Positions 9,699-19,776 are shown, numbered from the stretch's first letter. The stretch: 48,310 bases of DNA from Candidatus Bathyarchaeota archaeon (GCA_014729935.1 WJJB01000079.1:1-48310), one strand, 5' to 3'. Translations and numbers: made by a program. The notes: generated by a model from the letters alone, not told the origin.

Positions 9699-9824
9699 GG
9701 TCTTTCAACTATTTTTAGTTAGGTAAACGATCTATTGCCATCTTGGAACTGGAAATGGTGAACTGAAACCCGTGATTTCTTGGCGGGAAGCGGGGAAATG
9801 AGCCCAGTTAGTTTTGGAATCAAC

Positions 9825-10232
9825 TCACTCCCCCTTCAAGAGCGTTCCCTTGAACGAGTTAAATTGCTTGAACATGGCTGGATCAGCCTTGATGCTGCCA
9901 AAAACATTTCCAGGAGACACCAATTGGGGCTTGCTCCCGGTAGATGCGGGTGTCTTTCCAAAGAGAATGCAAAATCCTGATCCTTGCAACCAGTATGCCA
10001 CGTCTCCCACCTCGCATTCCTCCTGCTCGTTCTCAGGCTTTGCTTTCACGGGGATGGTTCCATACAGTTCATCCCCCCATCTTGATAAATCCAAGTCTAA
10101 TGGAAGGGCATTCCAAATGGTTTTGCACGTTTCGGGGCATTTCTCCATGTTTAGTTCGATTTCCACCTTTCCAATTTTCTCGTTATCTAGTATCATGGTT
10201 TTCATGGTGTTTTCACCGAATCCTTGCGTCAT
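9825..10232 (-). CDS. Cyclophilin-like fold protein (TM1367/DUF3830-type)
   Basis: 135 aa; KVEIELNMEKCPETCKTIWNALPL, WGDELYGTIPV, EVGDVAYWLQGSGFCILFGKTPAS. Confidence 0.65.
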   Translation of the reverse strand: MTQGFGENTMKTMILDNEKIGKVEIELNMEKCPETCKTIWNALPLDLDLSRWGDELYGTIPVKAKPENEQEECEVGDVAYWLQGSGFCILFGKTPASTGSKPQLVSPGNVFGSIKADPAMFKQFNSFKGTLLKGE

Positions 10233-10337
10233 TATTGGATCAATGAATAATAAAGGTCACGGGTGAACTACAACCACCTAAACTGTAGGACGTGGTTTTC
10301 TTTCTCAAGGACGGATAAAAGGAACCAGCACGATCTT

Positions 10338-11057
10338 TCACGCGAAATTGGCATCTCGCCATGTCTGGTATGCATGCTGCATTAGTTCCTTGTCTGCATC
10401 CTTCTTGCGCCTGAAATCATCTGATTTCGTGCGAATGTCAAATGTCCGCACGACCTTTCCCGAGCTGGGATCGATTACCTTCAAGCCCCGGCAGCCGAAT
10501 CGCTTTTCGTGGTCTGGTCCAGATTCAACGTACTTTATTTCGATTTCGGGAGTGAACCCGAAGATATGTTGCACGGCTTCGATGAAACGATTTTTTGCTC
10601 CATCAAGAGACCCAGATTCCAAGTCCTCCAAGCGTTCAATTAATGGATCGATGAATACCTGCCGGACGATGGGTAATCTTCTCCCTGAGTCCAGATAGAC
10701 CGCTCCCGCGATGGCTTCGTACACGTCTGCCAAGATGCCCATGTCATCCTTCGTTATCGGCACCAAGGATTGCACCTGCTCGTGAAGCCGTAATTCATAT
10801 GCTTGAAGAGATAAAGTGGTATTGTTTTCAAGTAATGACCGCAATCTCGTGAGCTCCCCGGGAGTCGTGACATTCAAATCATGAATTGCAACAGTTAGCA
10901 GGAATTTCAAGATTGCATCACCTAGAAATTCAAGGTGCTCGTATGACTGGAGATCATGTTGTTTCGCGTAGGCTGGAGTGGTGAGTGCCTTTACTAGCAG
11001 CTCCCTTTCATTGAATTGATAGCCTAACATCGATTCGATCTCATCGAAATCCACCAT
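10338..11057 (-). CDS. rnc: Ribonuclease III (RNase III domain plus C-terminal dsRBD)
   Basis: 239 aa; signature YEHLEFLGDAILKFLLT, second catalytic motif DVYEAIAGAVYLDSGRR, dsRBD-like KNRFIEAVQ...YVESGPDHEKRFGC...RRKKDADKELMQHAYQ. Confidence 0.92.
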   Translation of the reverse strand: MVDFDEIESMLGYQFNERELLVKALTTPAYAKQHDLQSYEHLEFLGDAILKFLLTVAIHDLNVTTPGELTRLRSLLENNTTLSLQAYELRLHEQVQSLVPITKDDMGILADVYEAIAGAVYLDSGRRLPIVRQVFIDPLIERLEDLESGSLDGAKNRFIEAVQHIFGFTPEIEIKYVESGPDHEKRFGCRGLKVIDPSSGKVVRTFDIRTKSDDFRRKKDADKELMQHAYQTWRDANFA

Positions 11058-11069
11058 CCCTCCCTCCTA

Positions 11070-11858
11070 TTAGCTTGGTTTGCCAACCACGCCGGCGTAC
11101 ACCAATGTTTCGTCGATGCCATCAAGTCCAATGAATTCATTTCCCTCATCATCGTAAATCGCACCGATCGTGCAACAAGCAAGTTTCAATGCCTCTGATA
11201 CCAAGTAAAAATTCTGTCCAACGTGTCCAATATCCATGTAAATGTACCGGTAACATCGTTGCAAGTATTTCCACTTCGATCTCGGGATGATGGCAACCCA
11301 CAAGAAACCTGCGGCGCAAAGGTACGCCATGTCTTGATCCAAGCAAATTCTTGCAAGAGTCTTTTCATGATCCCCCGTCTTCAATAAATCCAAGCTTTCT
11401 TTCGGGATGTTGTAATGGTATAATCCTCTTGATATTCCTTCCACCCTGTTCGCTATCACATATGTTTCGTGTGGAAAAAGCCCCCCTGCTGATGGCACGT
11501 GGCGGAAATGGAAATTATCCCTAGAAATATTCCCACTTCGTGTGCCCGTGGTGAATTTCAACAATGTCGACAGGTCTTGCAGCGTGATCGCGTCCGGAGA
11601 GAAAGCGCGACGAGATCTGCGATCCTTTAGGACCTTAATGAATGAATCTATCCTGAATTCATGGTTGCTTGGGAGGTCCACAGATTTTATAACGCTTTCG
11701 TGTTGCTTGTAGGTGGAAGGCTTGGAATGGAAATCCAAGCGATGTCCTGGCAGATGCCCTCGCCTGTACTTGGACCTTTGTTGAAACTCGTCCCCATATC
11801 GATTATCCTTCATGGTTTTTCCCATCCTTCTTGCACTTGTCATGTAATGTCGCACCAT
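11070..11858 (-). CDS. SagB-type nitroreductase/dehydrogenase family protein
   Basis: 262 aa; RRSRRAFSPDAITLQDLSTLLKFTTG, VPSAGGLFPHETYVIANRVEGISRGLYHYN, MDIGHVGQNFYLVSEALKLACCTIGAIYDDE. Confidence 0.82.
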   Translation of the reverse strand: MVRHYMTSARRMGKTMKDNRYGDEFQQRSKYRRGHLPGHRLDFHSKPSTYKQHESVIKSVDLPSNHEFRIDSFIKVLKDRRSRRAFSPDAITLQDLSTLLKFTTGTRSGNISRDNFHFRHVPSAGGLFPHETYVIANRVEGISRGLYHYNIPKESLDLLKTGDHEKTLARICLDQDMAYLCAAGFLWVAIIPRSKWKYLQRCYRYIYMDIGHVGQNFYLVSEALKLACCTIGAIYDDEGNEFIGLDGIDETLVYAGVVGKPS

Positions 11859-12011
11859 CCTGAAAAAGCTATCCCCTTATACCAACCAGTATGCCTTTCG
11901 TGGTACTAAGTTCTTTGGAGTGATGCAAATGCAAATCATCATACTCATCCCTTTCTTGAATCCTGATCTATTCTTGTACCTTGCCAAGGAAGGTAAATTG
12001 GTGATAATGCT

Positions 12012-15000
12012 ATGAATCGAAAATGCAAATCAATTTTATCGCTCGCAGCGTTTCTGGCATCATTTTTATGTTTTGCAGGGGTTTCGGCAGACGAGAAAGG
12101 TGCACTCCAAGCCTCGGCACCGGGTATCGATCCATACCTACCCGGTAACTCGGTGTTAGATGACTTTATCGCAAAAAGCGGTAATATCATCGATAACGTT
12201 GCAAACGCGAATATTTCAGGCACAAATGTATATTATCTCGCAGAAAATAATAGCGGTCAACTTTCTACACCCATCGCGCATCAAGATACAGGATCCGAAT
12301 CCCTCAACGTGGATACCATTCAAGCGTATTTCAGCGACTGGTATCATAATCTCACGAACCTCGCGGGAAATGTAAGCACGTGGAAGGGGGCACTCGCTGG
12401 TTTCAACTATAGTGGTATCAGTGATGGCTGGTCCGATCAAGCATGGAAGGAAGAAATCGCCTTGGAATGGTTGGCAATCAAGGCGACGTACAATGATTCC
12501 ATCGTGATGAATGAAGCCAATTTCACTGCATTCTTGAACGGTATTGAAGACGAGTTTGCGGGGGTCAATCCTTTTGATTTCGGCTTGCCAGGTGCAAGGA
12601 TAGGTGCTTCTTGGGCCACGGCATCCCCGGAAGAGGTTTTCATGGTAATAAACGCGGACGTGCAACCAAGGAACACGTTTTGGTCGATGCAGCACGTGTA
12701 TCGCGAAGAGATGGGTATTAGCGACATCACCCTAGTTTACATGGCGGATATCTTGACTTATATGACTGGTATTGTCGAACCAGCAAAGCTGGAACTTGAT
12801 GGAAAGGCGACACTGTCCATCGATTATGACTTGAACTTGAACGTGACCATGGATGCAAACGTGTCGGATCACATGGTTGTTCTCATGTGGGATCATGACG
12901 ATTCCATCAACAATTTCATCCAATCAAGGGCATCAGGCAGTCGATTCCGGGGAGACGTTTTCACCGGTGATGAGGTGTTTTACGTGGTTCATTTCAACAC
13001 CATTGCAATCGATCTTGAAGGTGATGTGGAGAGCACCGTTGAATGGCAATATGATGGTGGAAGTCAACCAGCCGCTTTCCTTTCCGCGTTGAAATCTATA
13101 ACAAAGCATCCACCCATCTCGCAGCTATTGAGTGCAGCATCTGGTATCCCTCTTAACCTGTTCAGGACTATGATCTTTAGCAATATTTCGATAGTGGATG
13201 GTACGAGATCTTACCGGGATGCATCTTTCACCATGTCGAACCTGAAGGTCAACGCATTTGATATCAAGCCCTCGCTCTTTCAAGGTATCGTGTTCGAAAA
13301 CGTTGACTTGTGGTACGGCGAGCATCGGATGATGGGACTTTCTGCATATGAGGACATGAATGGAAATGGTATCCAAGATCTTTCAATAGAAGGGAGTGCT
13401 CCATTCCTGTATCCAGTATCCGAGGAAGCGCGCTATAAGTTCCGGATCAAGGAAGTGGAAGAAATTCAATACCACGCGCCCCAGTTAACCGGAAACGAGC
13501 TTAATTTCGGGATCAACTTCACTGGCATTCAAGGAAGCTTCGTTCCTTATGATATCAGCGAGGAAGTGCTCATCTTGAATGGTTCCGTTGATGGCGCATT
13601 ACCAGAAAACGTGTCCAATATCGGGTTCAATTTCAAGTTCGGCGTGAATGCATCCAATAATGAAGGCAAGATGAAGGTTGATTACGATTTCGGCCAGTTC
13701 ACCAATAGTGGAATTACAGACCCAGCATTGGAGAATTATAGCCTTAATATGGTTACCATGTTTGATGCCTTCAGGTTGCGCCACTCCAATCAGGTGATTT
13801 CCAATACCAGGCTTTCCATGGCAAATAGCACCTTGATCGATCCAGACAGCAACCAAACGCGACATGCAGGTCGGGTTCGTTTTGCATCCGGAGCCTCGTT
13901 GTCATCGCGCATTTTCGAGATCGATCTTGATAGCATTCCGTACCAAGTCGCAGGGGAGGATCATGATGCCAATGGCCAATTGATCCCCGTGCGCATGGCT
14001 GATGTTGCCTATGGGCAAGCAACCCCCATGGGTAACTTCACAGGGATTCGTGGCACGCAGGTTCAATCCGTTCGGTTGATTTATAGCGTGAGTTTCCCAA
14101 CATGGGGCGGTGAAGCCATCATTCACGATCCGGTCTTCTCCACATTTATTTCCAGTGATGGTTCCAACGAACTCCTATATGCCATTCTCATAGCTGTGGT
14201 GGCAGGTGCTGCAGCCATCGTGGTTCTCGGGTACATCCGGGGTAAGAGTCGTTCCTCTCCATATCGAAGCATGAACCATGCCGTTTCAAGCGGGGAAAAG
14301 GGACGACCAAGAATCCCACGGATCACCCACCTTTTTTCCTTCTTGTTCCAGTTCAAGCACGTGGATCCCGATGGCATCTCCCGAGGTGAATCGATGATGG
14401 AATCACTCGATCCTGCGACCTTCAAGTATTTTTCGAGCTTGTACATGTTATTCCATGCCGAAATGGATGCAAATTCCAAGATCATTGATATCCATTGGAA
14501 TTGGTTTGATATGGCACCTGGATCCAATAAATTGGAAAACACCATCAGGCAAATGCTTAAAGATCACCTGCAATCTCCAGAACTCCAGGTAAAGCAAGCA
14601 TCCTTGATGGACCAATCAGGTCGCTGTGATGCATATTTGGTTCACGGGCTCGCGGGTTCGAGCCCCATGTACCTGCTTGACACTACGGCAAGAATGTCCC
14701 ACGATCGATTCATGCGATTCGGTTTCCTTGGTACGGAACCATTACCAACAAAGCTCGTATCCAAGATGAAGGATATAATGCCCTCATTTTTAGCTTTTAA
14801 TTGTATCTTGGACATGTCTAAATTCATATCCATCATGAGAAGTAAATTCCCCGTGCACCTTAGCCTCCCCCACCAGCTCGTTCCAACGGGAACTCGAAAG
14901 TTTTTAGATGAGCTCCACCAAGATACATCAATGATAGACTCGGAGTTGCAAGATATCATGGATGATCTCAAGCGATTGGACGGGTCTCAAGCCTCGAACA

Positions 15001-15050
15001 TCATGGCAAGATTCAGGCAAGATATGGATGAGCGGGAAAAAGATGCATGA
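12012..15050 (+). CDS. Large secreted/surface protein with signal peptide, single TM near residue 715 and ~270-aa cytoplasmic domain; function unknown
   Basis: 1012 aa; N-terminal MNRKCKSILSLAAFLASFLCFAGVSADE; many NxS/T sequons before TM LLYAILIAVVAGAAAIVVLGYI; basic stop-transfer RGKSRSSPYR; soluble C-terminal domain. Confidence 0.85.
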   Translation: MNRKCKSILSLAAFLASFLCFAGVSADEKGALQASAPGIDPYLPGNSVLDDFIAKSGNIIDNVANANISGTNVYYLAENNSGQLSTPIAHQDTGSESLNVDTIQAYFSDWYHNLTNLAGNVSTWKGALAGFNYSGISDGWSDQAWKEEIALEWLAIKATYNDSIVMNEANFTAFLNGIEDEFAGVNPFDFGLPGARIGASWATASPEEVFMVINADVQPRNTFWSMQHVYREEMGISDITLVYMADILTYMTGIVEPAKLELDGKATLSIDYDLNLNVTMDANVSDHMVVLMWDHDDSINNFIQSRASGSRFRGDVFTGDEVFYVVHFNTIAIDLEGDVESTVEWQYDGGSQPAAFLSALKSITKHPPISQLLSAASGIPLNLFRTMIFSNISIVDGTRSYRDASFTMSNLKVNAFDIKPSLFQGIVFENVDLWYGEHRMMGLSAYEDMNGNGIQDLSIEGSAPFLYPVSEEARYKFRIKEVEEIQYHAPQLTGNELNFGINFTGIQGSFVPYDISEEVLILNGSVDGALPENVSNIGFNFKFGVNASNNEGKMKVDYDFGQFTNSGITDPALENYSLNMVTMFDAFRLRHSNQVISNTRLSMANSTLIDPDSNQTRHAGRVRFASGASLSSRIFEIDLDSIPYQVAGEDHDANGQLIPVRMADVAYGQATPMGNFTGIRGTQVQSVRLIYSVSFPTWGGEAIIHDPVFSTFISSDGSNELLYAILIAVVAGAAAIVVLGYIRGKSRSSPYRSMNHAVSSGEKGRPRIPRITHLFSFLFQFKHVDPDGISRGESMMESLDPATFKYFSSLYMLFHAEMDANSKIIDIHWNWFDMAPGSNKLENTIRQMLKDHLQSPELQVKQASLMDQSGRCDAYLVHGLAGSSPMYLLDTTARMSHDRFMRFGFLGTEPLPTKLVSKMKDIMPSFLAFNCILDMSKFISIMRSKFPVHLSLPHQLVPTGTRKFLDELHQDTSMIDSELQDIMDDLKRLDGSQASNIMARFRQDMDEREKDA

Positions 15051-15071
15051 ATTGGATGGTTGAAAGATATC

Positions 15072-15794
15072 ATGTCCAAGGTGCAGGTTAGTTCAACCAA
15101 TGATAACAGTGTATACACGTACTTGGTAGAATTATGCCGCGAGATCACGTCTTCCAACCAACTCATCAAGCTGGACAGGCTATACAGGATAGCCCGGCGT
15201 GAGCTCGATGTTGATTCCAAGTGCATCATTCAAGGCATCCAGCAACTTCAGGATAATCTCGTCATCCGGCAAAACTCGAGATTGATGCGTGAAGACCTGC
15301 TTGATAATGAAACACGGCGCGAGATATACGCGTTGGTTAAATTGAACCCCGGCATAACTTTTAACGCCATCAGGAAGCGCATGGGACGGGGAACCAAAGT
15401 CCTCCTGTGGCATCTTGAAGTATTGCAAGAGTTCGATTGCATCCATTCCATGTCATTCGACAGGAAATCGAATGCACTGTTTACCAGGGATATTGCCAAG
15501 GGGGAATGGGAGGAAACCGGGCTCTACCTGTTTTTCATGTATCACAATGAAACCACGAAGCAAATATTGGATCTACTACATGGCGATAAATCCTTCAGCG
15601 TAAAAGAGCTTGCACGGGTGATGGAGGTTACCAGGCAAGCAGTGGACTATCAGCTCAAGCAGCTTCTTGAACGTGGGATCATTGACCATTTCACCGAGAA
15701 AGTCGGTCGCCGAGTTAGAAGGTATTTCCTTCCAAGACGCGTGAAACATCTTTATGCCAAGGTGAAACGCTGGATGCTGGGGGATAGAACCTGA
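15072..15794 (+). CDS. Winged-helix DNA-binding protein with two predicted HTH units
   Basis: Start taken at MSKVQV. HTH-like NPGITFNAIRKRMGRGTKVLLWHLEVLQEFDCI and KSFSVKELARVMEVTRQAVDYQLKQLLERGIIDHF. Confidence 0.8.
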   Translation: MSKVQVSSTNDNSVYTYLVELCREITSSNQLIKLDRLYRIARRELDVDSKCIIQGIQQLQDNLVIRQNSRLMREDLLDNETRREIYALVKLNPGITFNAIRKRMGRGTKVLLWHLEVLQEFDCIHSMSFDRKSNALFTRDIAKGEWEETGLYLFFMYHNETTKQILDLLHGDKSFSVKELARVMEVTRQAVDYQLKQLLERGIIDHFTEKVGRRVRRYFLPRRVKHLYAKVKRWMLGDRT

Positions 15795-15890
15795 TAACCT
15801 AAAAGTCGGTTGATAGGTGCTCTATTTCTTGGTTAGGTGAAAAAGAAAAGGGAAGTGGTTATGAGGGATCAGCCTGAATTCGCAAGAACA

Positions 15891-17270
15891 TCACGCGAGA
15901 CGGTTATTCTTACGCAATTTCCTTGATAACATCACGATTGCCATGATACTTGCCACGATCATGATCGGGGTTAGCATACCGGGGATTTTCGATGGGCCAT
16001 TGCCCGTCCCATTCCCAGATGGTTCTATCAATACGTAGATAGATTCGCAGGCAGAGATGCTAGAATTTCCATCATCATTACATGCCACCACGACGTAATA
16101 ATATGAACCGTTACTCGGAACCGTATCGGTATAGGTAGCGTTCGTGGCGACGTCAGCAACCAGAGTCAAGCTTGGGTCGAAATCATTGATCCATGAAGTG
16201 TTCCGGTATATCCTGTATCCCGTGGCATCTGCGCTCTCGTGCCAGTTGATGAAAACGTCACCATCATGTTCTGGATCAGCCGTGAGTGATAAATTCCCCG
16301 GGGCATCTGGAATCACGGTCAGCTTGAACGCATTGATGTTATGATTGAGCCAATTTACCACGAGAAGCTCCCCGGTCGAGTTGATGGCGACGCCCTCTAT
16401 GTAATTATTCTCCCCCAATCCAGAACCTGGATTGGTAACTGTAGTAACGTATTCTCCCTTTGGATTGAAGATACCAACCCTGGAATTATGCTGTTGCCCC
16501 AAGTAAACCCAATCTGCAGCATCAAAAGTGATTGAATGGACATAATCGAAATAGTTATCCCATGGTCCTTCGAACTCGTGGAGAAACTCTCCAGTTGGCG
16601 AATATACTTTTACAGTATCATTTTCCACGTCACAGACGAATATTGAACCAGTGGAATTGATACCGATTCCAGATGTTATTTCCACGTTCTCAATACCAGT
16701 GCCATTATGGCCCCACTGGTAAATCAGTTCACCCATTGGTGAAAGTACCTTTATCCATTGCCCATCTTGGTCGCAGATATACAGGTGTCCCGTGGAGTTG
16801 ATTGCAATTTTATGAGGGTGTGAGAGAGATGTTCCAAACGGTATTTCTCGCACGAAAGAAGTATTGGGAGCAAAAACTTGTATCCTATTGTTATATTCGT
16901 CGATTACGTGGATGTAATCAGAATCATTGATTGCCATCTCTAATGGGTGATCAAATTCACCTTGCCCGGAACCCGCTGGGCCCAAGCTACCGACGAACGT
17001 GCCATTGGGATCAAATATCCACACGGTATCATTAAATTCATCTGGAACAAAAATATAATCCGAGCTATTTATCGCAATGTTTCCTGGAAGACCGATCTTG
17101 GTAATATCCCCGAAACTATGCAAGAATTCAGCACCCCTGGTTGAGGAAGCAGCAATATCCCGAGCATCCATTCTTTGCATTGAGATATCCAGGGGCAGGC
17201 CGGCCAAGATACCCAAGGAACAAATGCAGCTCAGTAAAACGGTGTAGAGCATTGATTGATTAAATTTCAT
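15891..17270 (-). CDS. Secreted NHL-repeat beta-propeller plus fibronectin-III protein with C-terminal TM anchor
   Basis: 459 aa; repeats such as DYIFVPDEFNDTVWIFDPNGTFVGSLG and DYIHVIDEYNNRIQVFAPNTSF; FN3-like PDAPGNLSLTADPEHDGDVFINWHESADATGYRIYRN; C-terminal IPGMLTPIMIVASIMAIVMLSRKLRK. Confidence 0.85.
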   Translation of the reverse strand: MKFNQSMLYTVLLSCICSLGILAGLPLDISMQRMDARDIAASSTRGAEFLHSFGDITKIGLPGNIAINSSDYIFVPDEFNDTVWIFDPNGTFVGSLGPAGSGQGEFDHPLEMAINDSDYIHVIDEYNNRIQVFAPNTSFVREIPFGTSLSHPHKIAINSTGHLYICDQDGQWIKVLSPMGELIYQWGHNGTGIENVEITSGIGINSTGSIFVCDVENDTVKVYSPTGEFLHEFEGPWDNYFDYVHSITFDAADWVYLGQQHNSRVGIFNPKGEYVTTVTNPGSGLGENNYIEGVAINSTGELLVVNWLNHNINAFKLTVIPDAPGNLSLTADPEHDGDVFINWHESADATGYRIYRNTSWINDFDPSLTLVADVATNATYTDTVPSNGSYYYVVVACNDDGNSSISACESIYVLIEPSGNGTGNGPSKIPGMLTPIMIVASIMAIVMLSRKLRKNNRLA

Positions 17271-17396
17271 TACAAGACCTCCTTGTTGTTGAATTTAGCC
17301 TGTTATAAAAGGTATTGTATACAAATTCAAATATCCTAGTGGTGACGGCGGCTCTGACCTGTCAGGAGAATGTTCACCGGTGTATCTCAATGGATT

Positions 17397-18581
17397 TCAA
17401 GAATTCTTTTTCTTGCCACGCTTGAAGAGCTGCTTGATGCTGGAGCCAAGCTTGGAGAAATCAACCTTCCACCATGTTGGATCCATGATATCCTTGAAAT
17501 TTTCCTGGGTCATGGTGGTTAATCCTTTCTTGAATTTCGTTATCTCCCCGTCCCATTTATCCAGGTGTTTCTCGTATTTCGCTTCGATGTCATTTATGTA
17601 GGATTCCATCTTTTCATGGTATATCTTCAGGTCCTTGAATGTCAACAAAGCGATGCTAACATACTCCCCGTATTCTAGCAGGATCTTTTTATCCTCGTGA
17701 TCTAAGACCTTGAGTCGCTTGTCGCTGCTCACCATTTCCTTGATTAAACCCATAACTCCCACCACACCGGAGCTGAAAAGATCTGCAGGCACGCCGGCAC
17801 CATCCTTAAAATTCTCATCGTCCTCATCGATCACCTTGCCAAGATCGACATCCTTCTTGAGCAGTGATTCGTCGTACATGCATACTGCCGTATCAATGTG
17901 AAACACGTACACGTGTATGGTGAATTCTTCCCAGTGGATTTCGGACAGTGAGGGCACTCCCATGAATCCTATTCCCGTGAAAGCCAAGCCCGTGAGCACG
18001 GTGGAGCTCACGAAGATGCCATAAATATCCTCCCCCAATCCCGTGAATAAATCGCGCAGGAATTGCGCTCCAAGTGCGTACCCGATGCCATAAATGCAAA
18101 TTCCCAGGAAAATGAAGAAAAATTTCCTTCGCACCTTCCCGTACGTTCTTGACATAAGGATGCACAAGAAGCCGATCAGGAGCACGATCATGATGGGGGA
18201 AAAGATATAATACAAGATACGAACGATTTCATATGGTAAAAAGATGCATAGTACCGCTAAACCGATATACACGAACGGGAAAAAGGGATGTGACCAGAAC
18301 TTGAGCAAGATTTCACTTGCATACATGAAAACTGCCATCGCGATGAATGCGAATAATGCTCCGATGTTGTAATAAATATCCCCCGCACCGAAAAAATCCC
18401 AAGGTATCAGGAATACCCGGGTCATGCCCAGGCAGAAGTAAGATGCACCGAGCACGGAAATATGCCGTTCCTTTTTCTCCTGCATCCATCGTAGCAAGAA
18501 AAACCCGAACAGTTCCAAGTTGATGAATACTTCGATGAAATAGAAACCAAATAAAATGGGGTTTTCGATGAATACTGCCAT
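17397..18581 (-). CDS. 7TM-type membrane protein with C-terminal longin/roadblock-like cytoplasmic domain
   Basis: 394 aa; about 7 hydrophobic helices, then FTIHVYVFHIDTAVCMYDESLL...ADLFSSGVVGVMGLIKEMVSS...KILLEYGEYVSIALLTFKD...IEAKYEKHLDKWDG, resembling regulatory small-GTPase-associated domains seen in Asgard proteins. Confidence 0.65.
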   Translation of the reverse strand: MAVFIENPILFGFYFIEVFINLELFGFFLLRWMQEKKERHISVLGASYFCLGMTRVFLIPWDFFGAGDIYYNIGALFAFIAMAVFMYASEILLKFWSHPFFPFVYIGLAVLCIFLPYEIVRILYYIFSPIMIVLLIGFLCILMSRTYGKVRRKFFFIFLGICIYGIGYALGAQFLRDLFTGLGEDIYGIFVSSTVLTGLAFTGIGFMGVPSLSEIHWEEFTIHVYVFHIDTAVCMYDESLLKKDVDLGKVIDEDDENFKDGAGVPADLFSSGVVGVMGLIKEMVSSDKRLKVLDHEDKKILLEYGEYVSIALLTFKDLKIYHEKMESYINDIEAKYEKHLDKWDGEITKFKKGLTTMTQENFKDIMDPTWWKVDFSKLGSSIKQLFKRGKKKNS

Positions 18582-18681
18582 GTATTGCGTTCCTCCCGGG
18601 CGACGACCGAGGTTTAGCTCTCATTCAAGGTGAAAGTTTAATAAGTTTTGGTGGAAAATCCAAAGCATCTCCAGCAGAATG

Positions 18682-19773
18682 CTAGAACAACTCGTAGATG
18701 GTCGTCCGTTGGACCGGGATTTTCCCTGCAGTAAGGATTGCTCTAACCATCGATCTTGAGGGGAAATATTGCCCATGACGTCCTCCCGCCGAGCGAGTGA
18801 TATTTTCTTCCATGAGCGTTCCTGAAAAATCATTCGCGCCAGAATTGACCAATACTTGGCAAAATTTTACCCCCAGCTTCACCCACGAGCATTGGATGTT
18901 TGGGATGCAATCCTTGAAGAATAATCTTGCAATGGCGTGCATCTTTAGATCAAGCAACCCGTCGGGGGGTTTCACTATTCTCTTCAACCCTTCATTGATG
19001 TCGCCCTCATTCTGGAAGGGAAGGGGCACGAATTCAGTGAATCCACCTGTTTTTTTTTGGATTCCCCGGACAATTTCGAGATGTTTGATGATATCTTCGA
19101 TGGTTTCCACGTGGCCATACATGATGGTCGCCGTGGATGGTAATCCTGCACGATGAATCATCTTGATGATATCGATCCACCTGTTGGTGGGTATCTTGGA
19201 GGGGCAGATCCTCTTCCTCACGCCATCCACCAAGATCTCGGCAGCAGTTCCCGGCACGGATCCAAGACCTGCAACCTTGAGCCGGTCAAGAACCTCTTCC
19301 ACGGAACTTTTTTCCACCTTGGATAGATTCCAAATTTCTTGAGGGGAGAATCCATGGATGTGCAGTGTGGGTTCCACTTCCTTGATGGCTTGCAAATATC
19401 CTTCGATCACTTCAATGGTGAGATCGGGGTGAATGCCCCCTTGAATGCATATCTCGGTACACGCCGGTTCCAATTGCTTGGCTTCTAAAACCTTCTCCCG
19501 TACATCATCGTTGGTGAGAAAGTATCCACCGGGGTCATTGCAATCCACGTGAAATCCACAAAATCGACAATTGAATCTGCATACGTTGGTAAAATTGATA
19601 TTCCGGTTCACGACATAGGTAACCTGCTTTCCGTGAACTGCCTCGCATGATTGATTCGCGATTGATGCAAGGTGGAATGCATCATGTGACTCCATATTGA
19701 AGAGATCACGAAGCTCTTTCTTTTCGAGTTGATCCATGCTTTGCACGGAGTGCAATAGTTCGTTTTGCACCAT
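18682..19773 (-). CDS. cofH: FO synthase subunit 2 (radical SAM, CofH)
   Basis: 363 aa; radical SAM NVCRFNCRFCGFHV, CIQGGIHPDLTIEVIEGYLQAIKEVEPTLHIHGFSPQEI, GLGSVPGTAAEILVDGVRKRICPSKIPTNRW. Confidence 0.93.
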   Translation of the reverse strand: MVQNELLHSVQSMDQLEKKELRDLFNMESHDAFHLASIANQSCEAVHGKQVTYVVNRNINFTNVCRFNCRFCGFHVDCNDPGGYFLTNDDVREKVLEAKQLEPACTEICIQGGIHPDLTIEVIEGYLQAIKEVEPTLHIHGFSPQEIWNLSKVEKSSVEEVLDRLKVAGLGSVPGTAAEILVDGVRKRICPSKIPTNRWIDIIKMIHRAGLPSTATIMYGHVETIEDIIKHLEIVRGIQKKTGGFTEFVPLPFQNEGDINEGLKRIVKPPDGLLDLKMHAIARLFFKDCIPNIQCSWVKLGVKFCQVLVNSGANDFSGTLMEENITRSAGGRHGQYFPSRSMVRAILTAGKIPVQRTTIYELF

Positions 19774-19776
19774 CAG

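Noticed and set aside
14640-14680. tRNA T-arm-like sequence GCGGGTTCGAGCCCCAT
   Set aside because: Lies inside the 1012-aa coding frame (HGLAGSSPMYL) with no acceptor or anticodon stem around it.
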